A DNA stretch of 24,066 nucleotides, from positions 1-24,066 of the IMG/VR virus record IMGVR_UViG_3300025000_000416. The stretch is one strand, 5' to 3'. Each line of letters begins with the position of its first letter. Positions within the stretch are counted from its first letter, which is position 1. The notes beneath the pieces are model-generated. The model was not told where the DNA came from. It searched no databases and saw nothing but the letters and a program-made list of their open reading frames with translations. Positions 14,258-21,810 of this stretch are shown here, piece by piece. Source of the DNA: a virus. Both the position numbers and the translations under genes were made by a program.

Positions 14258-15823
14258 TTATGCTCCTAACCTTTGTTTAGGTTTTGAATCACTATTCCTA
14301 TTCCCCTTCTTTACTAATAATCCAACCTCAATCCATGTATTTCTGTCTAAATCAACTTCACATACTGTAACCTTACCTTTACCACCAGTCCTACTTTTAG
14401 CAAATCTATGACCATAATATATTTTTGTGATATCTAGTGGTACTTCTCCACCCCAGTCATCAATAATAGAATATTTGTCATAATCATCTCTAAATAATCT
14501 CTTACCTAAAACAAGATAATCCAATACGTGGAATATTTGTTTACAGTTTGCTAAGTTCATGCTATTTAAATCAAACACTTCTAAGTATACCGAGTCATCT
14601 GTGAGTTGAAAATTGGCATATATTCCTATCATTAACTCTTTAGCTAATTCTTCCAATCTAGTTGCTGTTTGTTTTATAGTTTCCCACGCATCTGTTCTAT
14701 ATCCTTTTAAAGTATCATACATCACGTACTCAACATTTTTTGACAAGACATGCTTTCGTATTTCCATTTCTATATCATAATCGGCATATTCTCTCATCTC
14801 TTTAAAATATATCTTAGTATTTTGTTCTATCCATTCTCCAACTATTAATGTGTTTCTATATTCTGTTGATTCATCATATAGTTTTTGTTCATATTCTTCG
14901 TCAGTTAATATAGGGTCTTCATTTTCATCCAATTCTCTAACAATAAATTTACCAGTAATGTCACTTTTGTATCTTCCAAGTACAATTTCTTCCTCAGTCT
15001 TATTTAAATCAAAATCAAAATGTAGTTTATGTATTGGATCATTAATAACTGTAACAATTTTACAAGCTTCAATATCCTCTTCTGACATTTCATTAGTCAT
15101 AATAAGTACAGCTTTTTTCTCGACTAAAGATATATGTGTAGCAAGGGCAACCATTTTTCTTGATTTACCTTCATTAGACAACATCCCCTCAACAATTAAT
15201 TTCCCTTTGCGGAAACCTCTAAAAAATAAATTCCAGCAATTCCAAGGGAATGTAATTCCAAAACTAGGTTTCTTAATCCATTCTTTAATTCTTTTTACGG
15301 ATTTTTTGCCCAATACAACACTTTCTTCACCTCCACTAATTATAGTATTAATAGTATCCGCTTTTGCTTTAATCATTTTATAAATATCATTAGCAGAAAA
15401 CTTTTCAAAATTCTTATGTTCGAGTATTTTCTGAACAGGATAACCACTTCTCTCGTACTCCCTCACTAAAGAGAATTTCTTAACTATATTAAAATAGTTT
15501 TTAAAATCATCAACAGTTGAAAGTTCTTTCATTTTTTCTATTGTTTTATAACCACCATAATTTTTGTATTCGGCGTTTCTTTTCTTATCTTGTGACATAT
15601 AAATATTAATATTATTTTCTGTAAACTCCTGTGAGAATGTTTGAAACATAATATCAAAACTATCATAGAAAAATTTGCAAGAACTATCATAAAAATCATA
15701 TTTAGGACGCATTATATGTCCATATTCAACATAAATATCAGGATTTTTATATAGAGAACCAACTAATAAAGTTTCTGCCTGAACATTATAATTTTTTACT
15801 TCTTCCAATAAATATAACACCAA
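14258..15823 (-). CDS. DnaB-like replicative helicase
   Basis: 521 aa. Residues about 10-160 form an N-terminal helical domain and 185-500 the RecA-type motor. Walker A is GMLSNEGKS (213-221, Lys220), preceded by FFRGFRKGKLIVE as in DnaB. LIMTNEMSEED and a Walker B-like VEYVMYDTLKG follow, then YANFQLTDDS in place of the usual motif-4 sequence. It probably unwinds DNA ahead of the polymerase and recruits the primase encoded downstream. The region around 260-340 is unusually acidic. The start is uncertain: TTG at 15823 or GTG three bases on both lie close to AAAGAGAG. Confidence 0.88.
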   Translation of the reverse strand: MVLYLLEEVKNYNVQAETLLVGSLYKNPDIYVEYGHIMRPKYDFYDSSCKFFYDSFDIMFQTFSQEFTENNINIYMSQDKKRNAEYKNYGGYKTIEKMKELSTVDDFKNYFNIVKKFSLVREYERSGYPVQKILEHKNFEKFSANDIYKMIKAKADTINTIISGGEESVVLGKKSVKRIKEWIKKPSFGITFPWNCWNLFFRGFRKGKLIVEGMLSNEGKSRKMVALATHISLVEKKAVLIMTNEMSEEDIEACKIVTVINDPIHKLHFDFDLNKTEEEIVLGRYKSDITGKFIVRELDENEDPILTDEEYEQKLYDESTEYRNTLIVGEWIEQNTKIYFKEMREYADYDIEMEIRKHVLSKNVEYVMYDTLKGYRTDAWETIKQTATRLEELAKELMIGIYANFQLTDDSVYLEVFDLNSMNLANCKQIFHVLDYLVLGKRLFRDDYDKYSIIDDWGGEVPLDITKIYYGHRFAKSRTGGKGKVTVCEVDLDRNTWIEVGLLVKKGNRNSDSKPKQRLGA

Positions 15824-15829
15824 CTCTCT

Positions 15830-16501
15830 TTAAAAAACCTCATCTAAAATATCAGCAATATTTATCTCTTCATTTTCCTTTTGATTGTTCCGTTGTAATG
15901 ATGTGATTGTATTAATATTTATATCATTTTTTAATACTAAATCATTTTTAATTTCCGTTTTTACTATATCTTCTGTTTTTTGTTTTTGTTTCCATTTTAA
16001 ATATTCATCATAATTATTGATTACAATTGCTAAATCATAATCAATTCTTCTAATAACATCTATTTTTTTACCTTTCCTTTCATTATTATTATTTACTTTG
16101 TCAAGATAGGTTTTCATTTTTTTAAAAATTTGTAATAAATCATAATATGAGATTGGAGCATTTATACGCATACTAAATGTTCCATCATTGATCTGTTTAG
16201 TTTTCTGGAAAAACAATGCTGGCAGTACAGTTAAATTATAATTATCATATATCCAATATGTAAGCCTATCTCTATCTATCAAACTATTTACATAATCTGA
16301 TTTTGTAGTTTTAATAACCATTTCATTAGCTAATTTTATTGCATTATCTAGTGTTAAACATTTTTTATCTGTTTGAAATTTAATAAAACAATCATAATGA
16401 TAATAAGATTGTTGATAAAATATGAATTTATCTACTTCTAAATTAATTGTTTTAGTTTTTGGTTTATCACACACTTTACATTTTCTTAATATCTCTTTCA
16501 A
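15830..16501 (-). CDS. Unknown 223-aa protein with N-terminal Cys/His cluster
   Basis: Starts with TTG (16499-16501), supported by GGAGTG 6 nt upstream. The first 40 residues have CKVC (8-11) and HYDC (35-38), a likely zinc site. The middle is helical and basic; the end is acidic and closes with NIADILDEVF. It lies between the RecA-like ATPase and the DnaB-like helicase, which suggests a replication accessory role. A helicase loader or adaptor is possible, but no ATPase motif supports a DnaC-type loader, so this is only inference from position. A 12-bp hairpin sits in its leader. Confidence 0.75.
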   Translation of the reverse strand: MKEILRKCKVCDKPKTKTINLEVDKFIFYQQSYYHYDCFIKFQTDKKCLTLDNAIKLANEMVIKTTKSDYVNSLIDRDRLTYWIYDNYNLTVLPALFFQKTKQINDGTFSMRINAPISYYDLLQIFKKMKTYLDKVNNNNERKGKKIDVIRRIDYDLAIVINNYDEYLKWKQKQKTEDIVKTEIKNDLVLKNDININTITSLQRNNQKENEEINIADILDEVF

Positions 16502-16526
16502 ATATTTTCACTCCAATATTCTGCTC

Positions 16527-16559
16527 AAATGAGGAATGATAAAAAACCATTCCTCATTT
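16527..16559 (+). terminator. 12-bp perfect hairpin with U-tract on plus strand
   Basis: Stem 16527-16538 pairs perfectly with 16548-16559, loop 9 nt. Read on the plus strand it is followed by TTTTTACTATTCTT, the form of an intrinsic terminator. On the minus strand, the direction of the operon, the stem is followed only by TTTGAGC and would terminate weakly. It may block antisense transcription or act as a partial attenuator or RNA-processing site between the RecA-like gene and the downstream genes. Confidence 0.6.
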
Positions 16560-16580
16560 TTACTATTCTTACTTTTGCTA

Positions 16581-17759
16581 TTAATTCTTTGCCATAATAT
16601 CATATATTTTTTGAAGTGTCTCAATTGACAAATCTGGCGTAAATTGAATTGGTAAACCTTCATTTTCTAATAACGGTTTCATCGCTTTACGTTTTGTGGG
16701 AGGCATAGATTCTTTAAGTTTCTCAATAGTTTTAATTAAAGACTCTACTGTAACATTAGCATTATCAGTTGTTGTAGTATTTTGATTTGTATTATTAGGA
16801 ACATCAGCATATCCTGCAATTTCTTTATAAGTTTCTTCATTTTTCTTAACAGTATCACTAACTTTCCCTTGAGACATTCCTACATTTTTACCCCTATTTT
16901 TATTACTATCAATGACATCTTGCCATAATGCTACTGATGGATTTTTAACAATCTCATTAGGTTTATATTTCCCTGTCCTATCCTTTTGTTCAATTACAGC
17001 ATAAATTTCACCATCTGCATCCGTCATATTATGAATAACTGTAAATACTTCATATTGAATAAAATCCCATGACTCAGGAACTTCATAACCCATATATGTA
17101 AGAACCATTTCTCCTTTATTATTCTTAACCATTTCCTTCTTATCTTTTGCTCTACCAGTGATAGCAACATATTTATCAGTATTTGTAATAAGATTACGAA
17201 CAAGCGACTTGCCACTTGATTTAATCTTATTATGATCTTTAAATTCAAGGCCAGCAGTACCTACCATTACTTCTTTTTCGTCAGAGGTTTTACCTTGTAA
17301 TTCTGCTCTGATGGCTGCCCTTTTTTCAGAAAGATTAATTGCCGCATCTGAAACATTATCTGCAACAACAGTAATTCCGTCAATTACAATAGCGTCTGCA
17401 ATAAATTGATTACCATCAGCATCTAATACAACTTCTTCTGTTTCAATACCATCTTCGTCTAAATGATATAATGGTTCATTATTAATAACTTTATCGCAAT
17501 AATATCTAATCTCTGAAAGTGCAGATGTGTAAACTAGATAAATATTCTCAAGATTTACACCTTCTTCTTCTAACCTATCTAATCCAAAACCATCAATACT
17601 ACCTGTCTCGCAGTCAATATACAGTACACGTAAAGGTTTACCTTCTTTATTCATTTTAGCAAAGTCTGCTACACAGTTACTTTTTCGGACACCATGCTTA
17701 CCGTAAACAAAATATTTTAGACCTTTTTCCACATTACTTCCAGTTCTTGCTCTTGCCAT
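16581..17759 (-). CDS. RecA/Sak4-like ATPase with altered P-loop
   Basis: 392 aa from the ATG at 17757-17759 (MARARTGSNVEKG). The frame is open 66 codons further up, but that stretch overlaps the SSB-like gene and looks random. The N-terminus reads LKYFVYGKHGVRKSN, the position of the Walker A loop (20-27), followed by VLYIDCETG and Walker B ADAIVIDGI (Asp127). This is the architecture of phage AAA_24/Sak4-type ATPases, which act in single-strand annealing or recombination with an SSB. The second glycine of GxxxxGKS is Arg25 (codon CGA) here. The C-terminal region is hydrophilic, with a Thr/Asn-rich linker and a final helical domain. Its gene follows the SSB-like gene, as in phages with Sak4. 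Confidence 0.82.
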   Translation of the reverse strand: MARARTGSNVEKGLKYFVYGKHGVRKSNCVADFAKMNKEGKPLRVLYIDCETGSIDGFGLDRLEEEGVNLENIYLVYTSALSEIRYYCDKVINNEPLYHLDEDGIETEEVVLDADGNQFIADAIVIDGITVVADNVSDAAINLSEKRAAIRAELQGKTSDEKEVMVGTAGLEFKDHNKIKSSGKSLVRNLITNTDKYVAITGRAKDKKEMVKNNKGEMVLTYMGYEVPESWDFIQYEVFTVIHNMTDADGEIYAVIEQKDRTGKYKPNEIVKNPSVALWQDVIDSNKNRGKNVGMSQGKVSDTVKKNEETYKEIAGYADVPNNTNQNTTTTDNANVTVESLIKTIEKLKESMPPTKRKAMKPLLENEGLPIQFTPDLSIETLQKIYDIMAKN

Positions 17760-17798
17760 ATTATTAAATCCAACCCTTCTATTTTTATTTATTATTTT

Positions 17799-17828
17799 GT
17801 ATGGGGTGGCGTTTTGAACCACCCATAC
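17799..17828 (-). promoter_or_regulatory. GC-rich hairpin between SSB-like and RecA-like genes
   Basis: On the minus strand GTATGGGTGG (17819-17828) pairs with CCACCCCATAC (17799-17809) with one bulged base and a 9-nt loop. It stands out in very AT-rich DNA. No U-run follows it in the operon direction, so it is more likely an mRNA-stability, processing or attenuation element than a full terminator. Confidence 0.5.
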
Positions 17829-17853
17829 TTTTGAACTATTGTTAATTAAGTGA

Positions 17854-18894
17854 TTACCATTCCATTTCTGGGTCTTCAGATTCTCCTTTATTTCCTTCGT
17901 CACCATTCCAATTGTCATTACCAAACTCATCTTGAGCTTTAAATGCTTTAATAACAATATCTTCGGTATAAGTTTTTGTATCTATATCTTTTGTATCGAT
18001 TCCAGTAATTTCAAATTCAAATTTACGAGGACTACCAACTTGATTAAATGGATCTGCATCCCCACCCCAATCTTCTGGACTATTATTTTCAACCTCTTCT
18101 GCCATACGTTTATTATTTATTTTACCATGAATTGAAATTCTATTATATGGTTTTAAATGTTTTCTAAAATTTGATGCTAACGTTTTGTTTCTAATAACAA
18201 ATTCAATATCTTCAAGTGTTTTATATGTAACAATTTTTGCCTTAATAATCCATCTTGGATCATCATTATCAGGTTTATTATTTTTTTGAGCTTGAACAAT
18301 CTCCATAAATAAACACTTTTGTTTAAAATTACTTTCTTCCTTAAAATCTTCTTGCGCAAAGTCAACAACCGAATTGTAAATCTTTTTAATATTTAATCTT
18401 TTGAATCTACTTTTACCATTTTCTCCTTCCATTGAACTAAATTCTAATTCGCCAACTATTAATACAGGCATATCATCCTTCAATCTTTTAGAAAGAAGTT
18501 CAGCAGCATCATAATCCCACATACTTTTAGTAATGTTTTTATTTTTATCATCTTTGTCTAGGCCGATAATTACACCAATAGGTTCAAATCCCTCTTCTTT
18601 AAAATTTATACGTTGCCCCCAAGATATTTTCTTACTAATTCCTTGTTCTCCTTTTGTCTCAGATTTTTTATAAAACCATGCATCTTCTTTTTCTGAGTCT
18701 GAAATTTGAACATAAACTTCATTATCTTCTGATGTTTTTACACCAAAATTAACCGTATTTCTCTCAAAACCATTTTTTTGTGGTTTTTGTTTAAAGAAAT
18801 TCTCACCTTTTTTTGTGCCAGTTACTAAACCTCTAGCTTTAAATTGTCCCTCTGTGAGTGGTAGTCCATGTTCACCAGTTTTAACTTTTGCCAT
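17854..18894 (-). CDS. Large single-stranded DNA-binding-like protein
   Basis: 346 aa from the ATG at 18892-18894, chosen because AGAAGGA lies 9 nt upstream; the frame is also open to a TTG at 18915 that overlaps this site. The protein starts MAKVKTGEHGLPLTEGQFKA, has two beta-rich halves (about 25-175 and 195-315) suggestive of tandem OB folds, and ends in an acidic tail (NKGESEDPEMEW). An acidic tail with a hydrophobic or aromatic end is typical of SSBs, where it recruits partner proteins. Its position directly before the RecA-like ATPase supports this. The SSB assignment is inference from these features; I do not recognise the exact family. Its translation start is covered by an inverted repeat (18904-18972). 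Confidence 0.68.
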   Translation of the reverse strand: MAKVKTGEHGLPLTEGQFKARGLVTGTKKGENFFKQKPQKNGFERNTVNFGVKTSEDNEVYVQISDSEKEDAWFYKKSETKGEQGISKKISWGQRINFKEEGFEPIGVIIGLDKDDKNKNITKSMWDYDAAELLSKRLKDDMPVLIVGELEFSSMEGENGKSRFKRLNIKKIYNSVVDFAQEDFKEESNFKQKCLFMEIVQAQKNNKPDNDDPRWIIKAKIVTYKTLEDIEFVIRNKTLASNFRKHLKPYNRISIHGKINNKRMAEEVENNSPEDWGGDADPFNQVGSPRKFEFEITGIDTKDIDTKTYTEDIVIKAFKAQDEFGNDNWNGDEGNKGESEDPEMEW

Positions 18895-18903
18895 ATTATG
18901 TAT

Positions 18904-18972
18904 TCCTTCTTTCAATATTTTTATTTTATTATTTAATGCACATGATCTTTTAAAATATAATTGAAAGAAGGA
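18904..18972 (-). promoter_or_regulatory. RBS-sequestering 13-bp stem before the SSB-like gene
   Basis: Positions 18904-18916 (ATTGAAAGAAGGA on the minus strand, containing the ribosome binding site) are perfectly complementary to 18960-18972. In mRNA the 13-bp stem with a 43-nt loop would hide the binding site of the SSB-like gene. The upstream arm lies within the probable 31-codon leader ORF, so a ribosome translating the leader would open the stem. Confidence 0.65.
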
Positions 18973-19028
18973 GGTGGTTTGCTTCTACAGATAGGAACTT
19001 GGCCCCATGCTTTTGTTTTAATAAGCAT
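18933..19028 (-). CDS. Probable 31-aa leader peptide
   Basis: ATG at 19026-19028 with AGAAAGGA just upstream (short spacing), ending in TAA at 18933-18935. The product (MLIKTKAWGQVPICRSKPPP...) has three consecutive prolines just before the codons that form the upstream arm of the stem at 18960-18972. Its size, and the placement of the stop inside the loop, suit a regulatory leader more than a functional protein, but no conservation evidence is available here. Confidence 0.45.
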   Translation of the reverse strand: MLIKTKAWGQVPICRSKPPPSFNYILKDHVH

Positions 19029-19048
19029 CTTTCCTTTCTATTATTATT

Positions 19049-19624
19049 TTATCTCACAACCTTAACATCAAAATTAAACTCTAAACATTTTCTACTGGCT
19101 AAATAATCACACCAATGTACAAAATGTTGTATTTTATTTTTTGGCGTAGGTAAGATTTTTTGTTTTGTTTTATAATCAAATGCAAATTGACCCATATGTG
19201 ACTCAATATTGCCAATAATCATATTTAGCGTTTCTTCATCAATACAACTATTAATGTCTGTGTTAGTTCTAAGCATATTAGTAACAATTAAAGGATGCTC
19301 AGTAACAGTGTGAGAACTATTATTTATACCCGATTTAAATCCATCGTGTAATATCAGTGATGAAACAATCATGTCTTTATCATCTTCTGTATACTTAAAA
19401 ATATCTAATCTAAACATTTCTACTGCAATTCTTACTGCCGATTTGGTATGCCTCACTAAACCTCCCTCTCCTAAAGCATATTGTGGATGATATTTACCAG
19501 ACGAACTGGCAGGAATTGAGAAGAAATACTCTGGTAAGTTATTTAATGCTTTTTCTGTGAATTCTTTGATCTTAGGATTTAATATGTATGATAGTTCTGT
19601 TTTGAATATATCTAATCTATCCAC
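19049..19624 (-). CDS. HD-domain protein (putative nucleotide or RNA phosphohydrolase)
   Basis: 191 aa starting with GTG (19622-19624) behind AAAGGAG. HD-type metal ligands are His59 (GGLVRHTKSAV), His93-Asp94 (LILHDGF) and later His110 (TEHP) and the His in ESHMGQF. The pattern resembles the HD domain of YhaM-like exoribonucleases, without their OB domain. HD proteins cleave phosphate esters of nucleotides or nucleic acids; the substrate here is unknown. It is the first gene after the 19655-19683 promoter and heads the replication operon. Confidence 0.85.
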   Translation of the reverse strand: MDRLDIFKTELSYILNPKIKEFTEKALNNLPEYFFSIPASSSGKYHPQYALGEGGLVRHTKSAVRIAVEMFRLDIFKYTEDDKDMIVSSLILHDGFKSGINNSSHTVTEHPLIVTNMLRTNTDINSCIDEETLNMIIGNIESHMGQFAFDYKTKQKILPTPKNKIQHFVHWCDYLASRKCLEFNFDVKVVR

Positions 19625-19654
19625 TCGCTACTCCTTTCATTAACCCACTTAATA

Positions 19655-19683
19655 AGTATACCACACAACTAAAACAACGTCAA
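19655..19683 (-). promoter_or_regulatory. Consensus sigma-A promoter of the replication operon
   Basis: On the minus strand TTGACG (19678-19683), 17 nt, TATACT (19655-19660), 30 bp before the GTG of the HD gene. The downstream genes are tightly spaced for about 15.7 kb and I see no other promoter within them, so this probably drives the replication genes with host RNA polymerase as an early operon. Confidence 0.85.
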
Positions 19684-19745
19684 GTATTTTATTTCTTACT
19701 TCTAACAAAACAAAACCACTTAAAATTCCACTTCAATTCATTTTC

Positions 19746-20189
19746 TTAATGCAATCCATTTTTCCTAAGAGCATCATTAAGTTGCTTTAAGAAATATGTC
19801 GGATCATCATTCGCATCAACAGTAATATTAATTGTGATATTATTTACTACATTCTTTAACTCATTATCAGATTTATCATTCTCTACCTCATTCTCTTTCT
19901 TAACCTCCTCTACCCAATCCCATTCTTCCGGTTCATTCTCATCTAAAACATCACACACAACTCTCACACAACTATCTAGTTGCTTAATTGCTACGATGTC
20001 GTAATCGTCACCTTCGCTTGACAATTCTTCATCATAATCATTTATTGATATACAATAAGAACTATACCCTAATTGAATATCTTCTTTATTGCAGAACATT
20101 TTTCCATTCTCAATATCATCTAACAAAGCACACAAATCTCCGTCACGCATTTTGAAAAGCATTGAGCTATTTAATTGTGATTTTTTCAT
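19746..20189 (-). CDS. Unknown acidic 147-aa protein
   Basis: Starts at ATG (20187-20189) with a weak GTGGGA upstream; stop TAA. The N-terminal half (SSMLFKMRDGDLCALL...) looks like a compact beta-rich domain. The middle (residues 75-115) is very acidic and low in complexity, and the C-terminal 35 residues alternate Ile/Val/Thr (NNITINITVD) before a short helix. No family recognised. It is the last gene before the replication promoter. Highly acidic small phage proteins sometimes mimic DNA or bind host factors, but nothing here supports a specific role. Confidence 0.7.
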   Translation of the reverse strand: MKKSQLNSSMLFKMRDGDLCALLDDIENGKMFCNKEDIQLGYSSYCISINDYDEELSSEGDDYDIVAIKQLDSCVRVVCDVLDENEPEEWDWVEEVKKENEVENDKSDNELKNVVNNITINITVDANDDPTYFLKQLNDALRKNGLH

Positions 20190-20235
20190 TTTAATATTCC
20201 CACTTTCATTTAATTATTATTTTTATTTATTTACA

Positions 20236-20460
20236 CTATTGTATCAATACTGCCGTAATATTCTTTGCATCATACAAGTCATCAATCTCTACCCAATCAA
20301 TATCTTCTCCATAATAAGGTGCTTTACCATCTTCAAATTCTTCATCTGTTACTAATACTCTAGATGTTTGCTCTGATTGTTGTCCATGGTCTGCTTCTAT
20401 GTAAATAATTGCGTTGTCTGGAATATTGGATAATAATTGTTTAAGTTCTAATGTATTCAT
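20236..20460 (-). CDS. Unknown 74-aa acidic protein
   Basis: Starts MNTLELKQLLSNIPDNAIIY at ATG (20458-20460), with AGGAG in the end of the preceding gene, and ends in TAG. The opening (helix, then PDNAIIYIEADHG) is a pattern I associate with small phage and mobile-element proteins of unknown function. There are no cysteines, signal peptide or membrane segment. It lies 5 bp after the 58-aa gene, so the two are translated from one mRNA. Confidence 0.75.
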   Translation of the reverse strand: MNTLELKQLLSNIPDNAIIYIEADHGQQSEQTSRVLVTDEEFEDGKAPYYGEDIDWVEIDDLYDAKNITAVLIQ

Positions 20461-20465
20461 ATTTC

Positions 20466-20642
20466 CTAACTCCTCTCTACTACTTGAAACAAAACACCAT
20501 TGTCTCTTTTTGGTAATCTGAACTTATCTAAGGTATGTAAATTCTCTTGAATATAATAATACTCACTATCTTCTGCAAGAATAACTCTGAATGAATCCTT
20601 ATCAAATGTGTAAAAATCTTTAAGGAATTTTACTTTTCTCAT
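20466..20642 (-). CDS. Small 58-aa protein, unknown
   Basis: ATG at 20640-20642 with a strong AGGAGGTG 6 nt upstream; stop TAG (20466-20468). The product begins MRKVKFLKDFYTFDKDSF, has mixed charge, a YYYI stretch at residues 28-31 and no cysteines. It fills the gap between two tightly packed genes, so it is very likely real. No family recognised. Confidence 0.8.
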   Translation of the reverse strand: MRKVKFLKDFYTFDKDSFRVILAEDSEYYYIQENLHTLDKFRLPKRDNGVLFQVVERS

Positions 20643-20672
20643 AATCCACCTCCTTTTGATAAAGTTTATAAC

Positions 20673-20834
20673 TTATTGCATTAAACAAACGCTACAGGAG
20701 CATCCCATACAATCTCCTTCAAACCCCATTGCTTCACATTTATCAGCGTCTTTATTCATTTCCTCAGTCATTTGTTTTACAATATATCCATTTTCATGTA
20801 ATAGTTTAATTGCTTCTTTAATCTTATTTTCCAT
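20673..20834 (-). CDS. Small 53-aa protein with Cys-rich C-terminus
   Basis: ATG at 20832-20834 behind GGAGGTG; stop TAA. An N-terminal helix (MENKIKEAIKLLHENGYIVK) is followed by a cysteine cluster: Cys33, then CMGCSCSVC at 42-50. Five closely spaced cysteines suggest metal binding. The spacing CxxCxCxxC is not a classic zinc ribbon, so which metal, if any, is open. It sits in the run of small genes after the 21764-21792 promoter. Confidence 0.8.
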   Translation of the reverse strand: MENKIKEAIKLLHENGYIVKQMTEEMNKDADKCEAMGFEGDCMGCSCSVCLMQ

Positions 20835-20871
20835 AGTTTTTCACCTCCTCAATTAAAATAACTGTTTTAAA

Positions 20872-21225
20872 TTATTTTATCAAAGATTCAATAGTTCTCT
20901 CTAATCCTAATTCTTGTCTACAATAATGTAAGAAATCTTTACTATTCATTAAACTTTGAAGTTCATTTAATGAGTAATTTTTGGTAGATGAATAACATAC
21001 TACTTCTTTTGTAACATTTCTCCCTTCTGATTGCCAAAGACTTAATTCGCAATTATCAACCGCATATCTACTATTAAATAATTCGATTGCTTCTTCTTTA
21101 GATTCTGCGAATATTGGAGTAACCCATCTATATGAATGATCTTTTTCTTTGAATCTATATTTAAAGAAATATAATTTATACAGGTCATATGTAAACTTAA
21201 CTGCAATAGTATAGACTTTTCCCAT
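20872..21225 (-). CDS. Unknown 117-aa protein
   Basis: ATG at 21223-21225 with GGAGGTG upstream; stop TAA. The first half (VYTIAVKFTYDLYKLYFFKYRFKE by parts) is beta-rich and aromatic. It continues with WVTPIFAESKEEAIELFNSRY, a motif seen in small domains where a strand leads into an EAIELF helix, and ends in a helical segment. No catalytic residues stand out and I cannot name a family. The SKEEAIELF segment resembles NTKEEAIDEF in the protein at 21811-22329, so the two may share a small domain. Confidence 0.75.
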   Translation of the reverse strand: MGKVYTIAVKFTYDLYKLYFFKYRFKEKDHSYRWVTPIFAESKEEAIELFNSRYAVDNCELSLWQSEGRNVTKEVVCYSSTKNYSLNELQSLMNSKDFLHYCRQELGLERTIESLIK

Positions 21226-21264
21226 AATTCACCTCCTAATCCCATCAATCTAAACTTTTATAGA

Positions 21265-21471
21265 TTAGTGTATTTCAGTTCCAAATTCACAAACACATTC
21301 ATATTCGCCTTGTGTTGTATTGTCAATATGTATTGGTGCTAATGCATTCTCAAGATTATAAATATCTCCATCCTTAACTTCTTTTCCATTGACTGTCTTT
21401 AAAGGAAATTTATCAACTGCATACTTTAAATATAATGCTTTTCCAACTTTACCATAGTTATCTTTATTCAA
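21265..21471 (-). CDS. Unknown 68-aa protein, TTG start
   Basis: TTG at 21469-21471 with a weak AGATGGTG upstream; stop TAA. The product (NKDNYGKVGKALYLKYAVDKFPL...) contains VNGKEVKDGDIYNLENALAPIHIDN, best described as a small beta-rich domain, and two cysteines (CVC) near the end. The frame stays open six codons above the TTG, to a TAG. It lies 20 bp after the gene at 21492-21725 in the same operon. No family recognised. Confidence 0.65.
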   Translation of the reverse strand: MNKDNYGKVGKALYLKYAVDKFPLKTVNGKEVKDGDIYNLENALAPIHIDNTTQGEYECVCEFGTEIH

Positions 21472-21491
21472 ATTTTCACCATCTTTCTAAT

Positions 21492-21725
21492 CTATTCCTT
21501 AACAATCTCAACCTCGTCTTCATACATCCATATCCATTCATCTGTGCTATTCTTAGCAAATATATCATTATCATCCCATAATGTTTGAGACTCTTCTTCG
21601 CCTTTTAAAACGTTGGCTCATTTTACCTTTTCTTCTGATGACATATCTTTAAAATATTTTGCTTCTACTAATGATTCGACAGGGATATCTTCAATGAAAT
21701 CATTGGTTAGTATTTTAACTTTCAT
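21492..21725 (-). pseudogene. 77-codon gene with one in-frame TGA
   Basis: ATG at 21723-21725 follows GAGGTG and a consensus promoter. The frame encodes 35 residues (MKVKILTNDFIEDIPVESL...), meets TGA at 21618-21620, then continues for 41 residues with good coding character (ANVLKGEEESQTLWDDND..., DEWIWMYEDEVEIVKE) to TAG. A Trp in place of the TGA would fit the sequence, and one G-to-A change of TGG would produce it. It may be a recent nonsense mutant, a gene read through TGA, or a sequencing error. Product unknown; the first 35 residues alone would form a short truncated protein. Confidence 0.7.
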
Positions 21726-21763
21726 TTTCTCACCTCGTTTCTATGTAATTTCTTTACTAAATA

Positions 21764-21792
21764 ATTATATCATTTCACCAACCATATGTCAA
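21764..21792 (-). promoter_or_regulatory. Consensus sigma-A promoter of the small-gene operon
   Basis: On the minus strand TTGACA (21787-21792), 17 nt, TATAAT (21764-21769), 39 bp upstream of the ATG at 21725. It is a near-perfect consensus and should drive the small genes from 21725 down to 19746. Confidence 0.9.
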
Positions 21793-21810
21793 CATATTTT
21801 ATTTTTATAT

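Noticed and set aside
14850-15383. A 177-codon open frame on the plus strand
   Set aside because: It lies entirely opposite the DnaB-like gene, has a Ser/Ile/Leu-rich composition typical of an antisense shadow, and no ribosome binding site.
17760-17957. Extension of the RecA-like gene by 66 codons at the N-terminus
   Set aside because: It overlaps the end of the SSB-like gene and the hairpin at 17799-17828, has random composition, and the MARARTG start at 17759 begins a normal domain.
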